A DNA stretch of 64,000 bases from Nothopassalora personata (Eukaryota; Ascomycota; Dothideomycetes; Mycosphaerellales; Mycosphaerellaceae), in NCBI GenBank assembly GCA_033816765.1, contig CM066292.1, positions 2,294,001-2,358,000 of the forward strand, given 5' to 3'. Both the position numbers and the translations under genes were made by a program. The notes under the pieces were generated by a model that was not told the DNA's origin, did not search any database, and saw nothing but the letters and a program-made list of their open reading frames with translations. Numbering within the stretch: the first letter of the stretch is position 1; each line of letters begins with the position of its first letter. Positions 57,412 through 64,000 of this stretch are shown piece after piece.

Positions 57412-57966
57412 ATGTCTTCTTCCTCCTAATCCAAATCTACCGCTCGCCGTAAGAAGAAGGCCTAGTAGATCTTTCGTAACGGCAATACCGCGATGCGTCC
57501 GTATAATTCTTATTAAAAGGAGGGCCGTGTGTACAAGGTGCACATCTTATCTAGTCGCTATTCTAAGTGCTAGTAGCGGAATCTAAAGAGTTGCAATACG
57601 AGAGTAACCGAGGGCGAGTAGAAGCGCTTGTCGCTTTAGCGGAAGAAATTGTTATAGGAACTAGATACCGCGAAGAGGATTCTTAGTAAAAGGCAGGATG
57701 CCTTAATAGAAGCGTATATAAGGAAATGCGCCTTCGTAAGCAATTAGATGCGGTTAATTAGAAGGTTACGGAGGGTCGTTCGTTAGAAGATCGGTTGTTA
57801 ATAGACGAGGATCTAGGGGCGTAGGAGTACGCTATAGTAGACGCGGATCCTAGTGCTCCCAATCTATCCTTATCTCCGTGAACCTAGAGTGCTATCGAAG
57901 GTCTTCCGGACGACTTCTAGCTTTCTCCTTCTAGCGAGACGGTGCCGTCGGTAGCTTAGCCGTCTC
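57412..57966 (+). pseudogene. Antisense gene remnant in gypsy-3, Cys/Lys-rich
   Basis: Plus-strand frame opposite to pol, starting ATGTCTTCTTCCTCC. It is broken by RIP-type stops only (CAG/CAA to TAG/TAA). Readable pieces: KSTARRKKKA, GRVYKVHILSSRYSKC, then NLKSCNTRV, and a basic helical part ILSKRQDALIEAYIRKCAF. The cysteine cluster following a short variable N-terminus resembles the antisense genes of the intact element and gypsy-2. No introns were delimited. Confidence 0.5.
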
Positions 57967-58014
57967 CTTCGTAAGGGTATTTATTTATAAGTTATGCCCC
58001 TGTTCTTATTAATC

Positions 58015-58088
58015 GGCTAGGTAGCTTAGTGGTGGAGCGTAAGCTGTCTATACTCTTAAGGTCGTAGGTTCGATTCCTACTCTAGTCG
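58015..58088 (+). tRNA. tRNA-like sequence, probably a pseudo-tRNA
   Basis: Acceptor GGCTAGG pairs with TCTAGTC (two G-T). The D arm (GCTT...GAGC) carries A box TAGCTTAGTGG. The T arm GTAGG-TTCGATT-CCTAC is perfect and carries B box GGTTCGATTCC. The anticodon arm is abnormal: only 4 pairs (TAAG/CTTA) around an 11-nt loop, 2 nt too long overall. No anticodon can be assigned. It lies within gypsy-3, between pol and the antisense gene. Confidence 0.5.
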
Positions 58089-58099
58089 TCCGTTTACTT

Positions 58100-61000
58100 A
58101 AAAGTTACTATGTCTTATAGTATAGTTACTTCTAAGCAAGCGCCGTTTTAATACTCCCGAATCTTCTGCTAATAGTTTCGTAGGTTTTCTTTTAGTTCCT
58201 AGGTATTTTCTAATTCGTCGTATCCCTTCTATTTAATAAGGTATCGCTAACCCTTTTTATCTAGGATTTTTTCGACTTTAAATTCGTTTTCTACTTCCGG
58301 CTCGAAATGGAAGCTCTCTTAGTAAGGTGTTCTAGCGTCTACGGGTTCTAGCTTAGAGATATAGAAGACTAGGTGGATTTTTGCGTTAGGTAGTAGTCGT
58401 AGTCGATAGTTAACTAGTCCTACGACTTTATCGATTAAAAATGGTCCGACCTTAACGTAATCTAGTTTCTTGGTCTATCTTCTTATTCTCAAGTTTTTTA
58501 TAAGGAGATAGACCTTATCCCCTTCTTTTAGTAGAGGTGCCATTTTTCTCGTGTCCTACCGTTATTAAGACAGTTTTCGTTATGTATCTTCGATCGCCTT
58601 ACGTGTTTCTTTATGCACTTCCTTAAGAGTATTCGTCGTCAAGATTGCTCTCTCGGCCTATGGATAGGATCCAGGTGTTCCGAATAGGTTAGGATCTTTA
58701 CTAAAGTTCGCATAAAATGGCGTCGTTAAAGTTGTCTCCGATTTGTAGTTGTTCAGTGCAATCTACGCTATTAGCAGTAATGAAACCTAGTTGTCTTATG
58801 CATAATTAATATAGTGTCGTAGGTATTGTTCTAGCGTTTAATTCATCCTTTCGGTTTGTCCGTCTATCTCCGGATAATATGCTGTTAACAGCTTATGTTT
58901 AATTCCGATCGTTCCTATAAGCGTCTTCTAGTAATTTAATGTGAATAGCTTATCCCTATCCGTTATAAACGCTTAAGGGAATCCGTAGTATCGGATAAGT
59001 CTATCTAGTACGAGGTATCCGAGCTACTCTACATTGTATGTTTCCAATGTAGGAATAAAGTGTACGTATTTCGTGAGTCTATTAACTATAACTAGTATTA
59101 TGTTGTATAGTTGTTTCGTAACTTAATCTCTTAACGGTAGGAGTTTCGTAATAAAGTCTATTATAACTTCGTCCTATGGTTTCGTCGGTAGTGTCCTAAA
59201 CTATAGGTGACCGTATTTTGCATGTCTCGTAGCCTTATTTCGTTAGTAGTGTACGCATTGTTTAATGTAGCGTAACACCTTAAGTCTTATCTATAGAAAT
59301 GAGAAACTGCGCTATATTAGGTCTATAGTTTTTAAAGTTCCGGGGTGTCTATAAGTTAGTCCGTCGTGATGTTATCGTATGCATTCTTCTTCTCGATCCT
59401 TTAGTACCTAGTATTTTCCTTACGGTATAGGGAATTGTTCGTCCCTATCGCCTAATATCCGTACGATGTTGTTAAATTCTCTTATATTAGTACTAAGACT
59501 TCCGTCGGGGTTCGTCTTTAATATTTTGTGTTGTACTGGTTCTTTTCCTTCTATGTAGTCGCTTCTTCGGCTTAGCGCGTCGGCGCGGCCGTTCTCTCGT
59601 CCTAGAGTATATTTAATTTCGAACTTATACTGTCCTAGTAGCTCCGACTAGCGGGCTTGTCTTCGGGTAAGTTCTTTCGTCGTTATGAAGTACGTAAGAT
59701 TCTTATGGTTAGAAAGAATCGTTAACTTCGGTAGGCCCTCGACATATACTCTCTAATGTTATATAGTAGTAACAATGGCTAGAAGCTCTTTATTATGGAT
59801 GTCGTAGTTCTATTCCGCTATAGTCATTTTCCGGGAGTAATAGGCTACTAGGTGTCTCTACCCATCGTGTATCTATGTTAGACATGCGCCTATTACTATA
59901 TTAGACGTATCGGTCTCGATCTAGACTTCCTTACTACCATCGAATAGTCGAAGCGTAGGGGCTAAAGCGCATTGTTCCTTAAGTTTCTTAAATGCTTCAA
60001 TCTGTTCCTTTCCCCATTTCTAAGTAACGTCCTTTCTTATAAGCATCGTTATTAGTGCTACTGTCTTTAAGTAATCCTTAATGAATTTCCGGTTGTAGTT
60101 CGCTAGTCTAAGGAATGATTGTACGTCCTTAACTGTTTTCGGTTCTAGCTACTCTCTAATTGACTATATCTTCGTAGGGTCGATCGTTATCCCTATAGTG
60201 CTAATAATGAAGCCTAAGAATTTAACTTCTTTCTTATAGAATTCGTATTTCTCGGGTGCCGTCTTAAATCCTAATTGCGTGAGTCGTTCAAAGACGTCCT
60301 AGACTTGTTTTATGTGTTCCTATAGGGATCCTTTTGTGTAGACTAGTATGTCGTCTATGTAGGCGATAACGCATACGTCGAGTAGGTCTCTAAGTGTCTC
60401 GTTAACAAGGTCCTAGTAGGATGCGGGTGCGTTAGTTAATCCCATTAGCATAACTAAGAATTCGTAAAGTCCGTATCTCGTTCTAAAAGCGGTCTTCTAT
60501 TCTTCTCCTTCTACTATTCGTATAGCATAGAAGGCATCTCGTAGGTTAATCTTCGTGTACTAGTCTAATCCGGTTAATCTATCCTATGCTTCTTCGATAT
60601 TAGGTAGCGGGTATCGGTTCTTAATCGTGATCTCGTTTAACTTCCTATAGTCCTGTACGAGTCGTAACTTCCCGTTTGCTTTTAGAACGAACATATATAG
60701 AGTTCCTACACTCGAGGTAGATCTTCTTATCCATCCTTTAGCTAGCTTCTCCCTTAGCTATTCTCGTAGGGTCTATAGCTCTTTCTTAGACATTTAATAT
60801 AGGGGTCCCTATAGAGGCTCTTTCCCTAGCTAAATGTTAATCTTATAATCCTATAGGCGGTGCTTAGGTAAGGCGGTTTTACCTCTCTCCTCTTTAAAGA
60901 GTCGCGACTACTTACGATACTCCTTAGGAATACTTAACTCTAAGATGTTAGTATTCTTCGATAGTGCGTTACTTCTATTACTTCTAGTAACTTCGTAACC

Positions 61001-63600
61001 CGGCGGCCCTACGCTAGTGTCTATCCCGGTCGAAGGTGGTTCTTCTATCCTTCTAGTCGGCGTAAGCTATATCTCGTTTAGCTGTTTCCTTGCCTCATCT
61101 GCTAGTAAACGCTACTACTACGTAGGCTAAATGTCGATAACGCAATCGCATTCCCTAAATGTAAGTACTCCTCTTCTCTAGTCAATTACTAGATTATACT
61201 TTCTTAACTAAGGCATACCTAATACTATGTTATAACTAGCCATGTTAGTAACATCTAAGGTAATATTCTCGTGGTGCTGTTAGATAGCTAGTGGCAATAG
61301 TGTCGTCTCCTATTCTACGCTAGGTAACCATAATCCGTTTACCGCGATTAACTCGTAACCCTATTTCTTCTTTAGGGTAGCTAACCCGTTTCTTCTTATA
61401 AAAGACTCGGAGATAAAATTCCCCGCTACTCCTAAGTCGATTATAACACTAGTCTTGTGTCCGTTAACGATCGCTTATGTCTAGAAAACTATATTTAATG
61501 TCGATGCGTGAGCCTAAGTATTGCATAACTCCCTCCGGTCGCTTATTCCTAGGGAGCTAATCCTTTTCCCAAATGGTATGTAGTTTGCTATGCTTCGTAC
61601 CTAGAGGCTTCGGCTAGAACCTATAGCCCGTTACCCTGTGTCTATACTTGTAATCTGTTGCGTTCCTAGATCTTCTACGTTTCTAAGTAGAGTGCGCGTG
61701 CGTGTTGTACTATGTTACGTAATTTATTCGATACGAATGTTCCTAACGGTATAAGATATCCGGTTCCTATTATTCGGCTTCCTATCGGTGGTCGTTCTAT
61801 AACGGCGGTTGCTAGATTCTCGGTCGTTTCTATGAGTAGGTATCCCTAGGCTATGCCTCGTAGGGTGTCGAGTATCTTGTTAAACTTAATGGAATGTAGC
61901 TTCCTTCGTCCGCCTATCTTAGGTAGGAATTCCTCGTGCCTTCTTTATAGGTAGATAATTATGTCGTATAATTTCTTAGGTGTATCTACCGTAAAGGTAA
62001 GTTATTTATTGTCGTCGTTAGTGTCGCTCTCTTCTCCTTCGGAGGAATCTTCTTCGCTTAATTCTTCCGGATCCTGTTCTTCCTTAATAGTATTTAGCCC
62101 GGTAGTTTCTTAACTTTCTTCCTATGGTTCTAGTAACCATAATCCGTTCCATCCTAGGTCCTGATTTTCTTTGTCGCTTCTATCTTCGTCGAAGTAGGAT
62201 TCGTCGATGTCTACTTCTCGGAGCGTGGCGTTTTGCCTATACGTCGCTCCTAGGGTTCCTTGTAGTTACTAAGGCTAATACCCTGCGCCTAACTTCGCGG
62301 CGTAGTAGATTTAACACGAGTCTTAGTAATAGAATCGCTAATGAAGGCTTCTATAACCATTTCGAGACTCGGATTCGGTCTCGTAGTCGACTCTTCGTGT
62401 TATTATGTTGAACTGTCGTAGTTAGTTCTTCGCATTAAATGGAATGACTACCATTTGCTACCTATAGTATCCTCCTCGTCCTTCTAAGGGGTCTAGGAGA
62501 GGCGTCGTGCTTCTATTATTAGCTCTCTCCCTTACTCTCTAAGTATAGTCGGTATCTCCTCGAGACCTAACGCTGCTCTTAGATTTACTAGTTTGGGGTT
62601 GTATTATATTGAATTGCTCGCGGCGCACTATATTTTTACCGTAGTAATCCCGCGCTATGTAACCTTCCTTACTATAGGTATAGTATATAAGTTTTTCTTT
62701 TCCTTTAAAGGGCTTTCCGTAGCCCCTACTCTTGTCGATCCTCCGTCCTCGTTAGGTAACGTCCAGTTCTATTGGCTATAGTCTATAGTAGGGCTAGCTT
62801 TGTCGTGAGAATTCTCCCTTCGCAACGTATCCTCCTAAGGGTCTACGGTCCGGAGTATATCCTACTATTCCTCCTACTTTAGAGTCGTATTTCTTCTCCT
62901 AGTGTCGTTCCTAGAGCTGGTTATCGATGTTAATCGACGCCTTTATTAGCTCTTCGAGGTTAGTAATCTGTCCCCCGTGTCTTATTAACTCGTCCTTAAC
63001 GGAGTCCTTAAGTCTACGTCGGAACATAGTTATTAACGCCGTCTAGTCCTATCTAGTAATTTATCCGTATTCTTCGAATTTGGCGGCATACTCTAAAGTA
63101 GACGTCTTCTACTTTAGGTGTTAAATGATTTGTATAGCCTGTTAGACTTCGTTCGAGGTTCTAAAGATTGATTTTATCTTCTCTTTAAAAAGGGTGTAGC
63201 TCCTAAACATTCTAGTAGGGTCTAATCGTCCTATACCTTCAAGGTATTCCTTAAGGTAAGGTTTAATCTAGTTCTGCGCACTTCCGCGAAGGTACGTAAT
63301 AGCGAAGATAGTTCTTTTATTAGCATCGACTAGGTTAAACATAAGGTACATATCTATCTAATTAATCTAGTCGTCGAACTTAGCTCTATCTCTATAGAAG
63401 AGGTCTAGCTTAGTAGCCTTAACGTCGTTCCTCCTTAGAGTAGGCTCGTTATCGTTATTAGACTCATCGTCCTTCGTAGTAGTCTATTGTAGTAGCGCAC
63501 GGCGGATGCTTCCTGCTTCGCTAGGGGCGGGTGTTCCCCTACTAGCTGCTTAAGTAGCGCTTATCCTAAGGGCGTTTAATGTCACAAGCAGGTGCAAGCA
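58100..63600 (-). pseudogene. Gypsy-3 gag-pol, RIP-degraded
   Basis: Fragmented polyprotein with domains in the order given for the element: RT phrase TRYGLYEFLVMLMGLTNAPA, catalytic YIDD, integrase and C-terminus near 58150. Stops are mostly TAG from CAG or TGG. Open pieces on the opposite strand (for example at 62124 and 62593) are by-products. Confidence 0.8.
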
Positions 63601-63779
63601 CGTGGTCGGATAAGGTACAAGTCGAATAGATAGCTATCTAAGAGAGGCGCGGAGAGCGCGAGATACTTAAGGGAGCGCCAAGCCGATTAGTCAGCGGCTT
63701 AGTCAGCGGCGCGCTTGTGGTGCCCACGCACGTGCGCGCGGATCGAGGTGAATGGGCGCCGGTACGGTGACATTTAAAG

Positions 63780-64000
63780 TGTTATTGTCTCGTTCTAGGG
63801 CTAGTCTCAAAAGAGAGATAAGTCAAGTCACGTGGCGGTATTCTTTAGAGAGGCTAAAGTAAGCTAAGCGAAGATAAATAATAGGAATAAGAGTTATATT
63901 CCAATTAGTGAGATAGTAATATAAGTTGAACGCATTAGAACTATAAGGGTTTCTTAGCGTTCCTAAATACAAAGGAGATAGAGCGTTACTCTCCGTGCTC
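63780..64000 (-). repeat. Gypsy-3 LTR (right, 5' LTR), partial
   Basis: 221 bp identical to the left LTR except for C/T and G/A differences (for example TCTCAAAAG versus TCTTAAAAG, GATAAAT versus GATGAAT). It runs out of the window. Confidence 0.9.

Larger units (their letters stand above)
56931..64000 (-). mobile_element. Gypsy-3: RIP-degraded Ty3/gypsy element, cut by window end
   Basis: LTRs at 56931-57336 and 63780 onwards. The purine tract AAAAGGGGGATGG (minus strand, 57337 outward) next to the left LTR shows the element is on the minus strand. Pol covers about 58100-63600: gag at the right (62900-63540), protease (about 61400), RT with AYIDDILV (YIDD at 60351-60362) and RDAFYAIRIVEGEE, RNase H (about 59900), then integrase (59450-58700). 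The LTRs differ by transitions at CpA/TpG sites, the RIP signature. It interrupts the copia element. A plus-strand gene remnant and a tRNA-like sequence lie between pol and the left LTR. Confidence 0.9.

Overview
The window looks like part of a filamentous ascomycete (Pezizomycotina) chromosome, perhaps Dothideomycetes. Evidence: short introns of about 50 nt with RCTRAC branch sites, a dispersed 5S rRNA gene, fungal core genes (septin CDC12, PWP2, GDP-mannose transporter) and heavy RIP (repeat-induced point mutation). In RIP-treated DNA, CpA and TpG are almost absent, TpA is abundant and CpG is kept, so CAG/CAA codons have become TAG/TAA and all transposon reading frames are broken. The class-level placement is inference.

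Layout. (1) 1-20.1 kb is RIP-degraded repeats: one Ty3/gypsy family (gypsy-1) in two inverted copies, a truncated copy of a second family (gypsy-2), and a 4.3 kb element with terminal inverted repeats and a long unrecognised reading frame. (2) 20.1-37.6 kb is a gene island: a cytochrome P450 whose 5' end was damaged by RIP, a 5S rRNA gene, two small hypothetical genes, a decayed LPTEL-motif gene, ribokinase, PWP2, the septin CDC12, a WDR83/MORG1-like WD40 protein, a frame-disrupted hypothetical gene and the GDP-mannose transporter VRG4. Apart from the P450 and the hypotheticals these are housekeeping genes for sugar phosphorylation, ribosome biogenesis, septation, WD40 scaffolding and Golgi glycosylation; they do not form a pathway cluster. 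(3) 37.6-64 kb is a transposon nest. A RIP-degraded Ty1/copia element (minus strand) is interrupted by gypsy-2 (38987-52742, TSD GTCGA), which is interrupted by an intact, non-RIP-treated chromovirus (44498-51200, TSD CATCT, LTRs identical as read, one 1660-codon gag-pol ORF). The copia element is cut again on the right by gypsy-3 (56931 to beyond the window end).

The most interesting observation is in the transposons. The intact chromovirus carries a second, spliced gene on the opposite strand between pol and the 3' LTR. Its exons contain CX2CX6C cysteine motifs and its roughly 50-nt introns resemble one another. RIP-degraded counterparts in the same antisense position are visible in gypsy-2 and gypsy-3, and a similar antisense frame lies in the copia element. 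The chromovirus also shows a Tf1-like self-priming primer-binding site. Other points are RIP leakage into the P450, a recurring palindrome of about 26 bp, and a tRNA-like sequence inside gypsy-3.

All calls come from reading the sequence without database searches. Boundaries of degraded elements are approximate.
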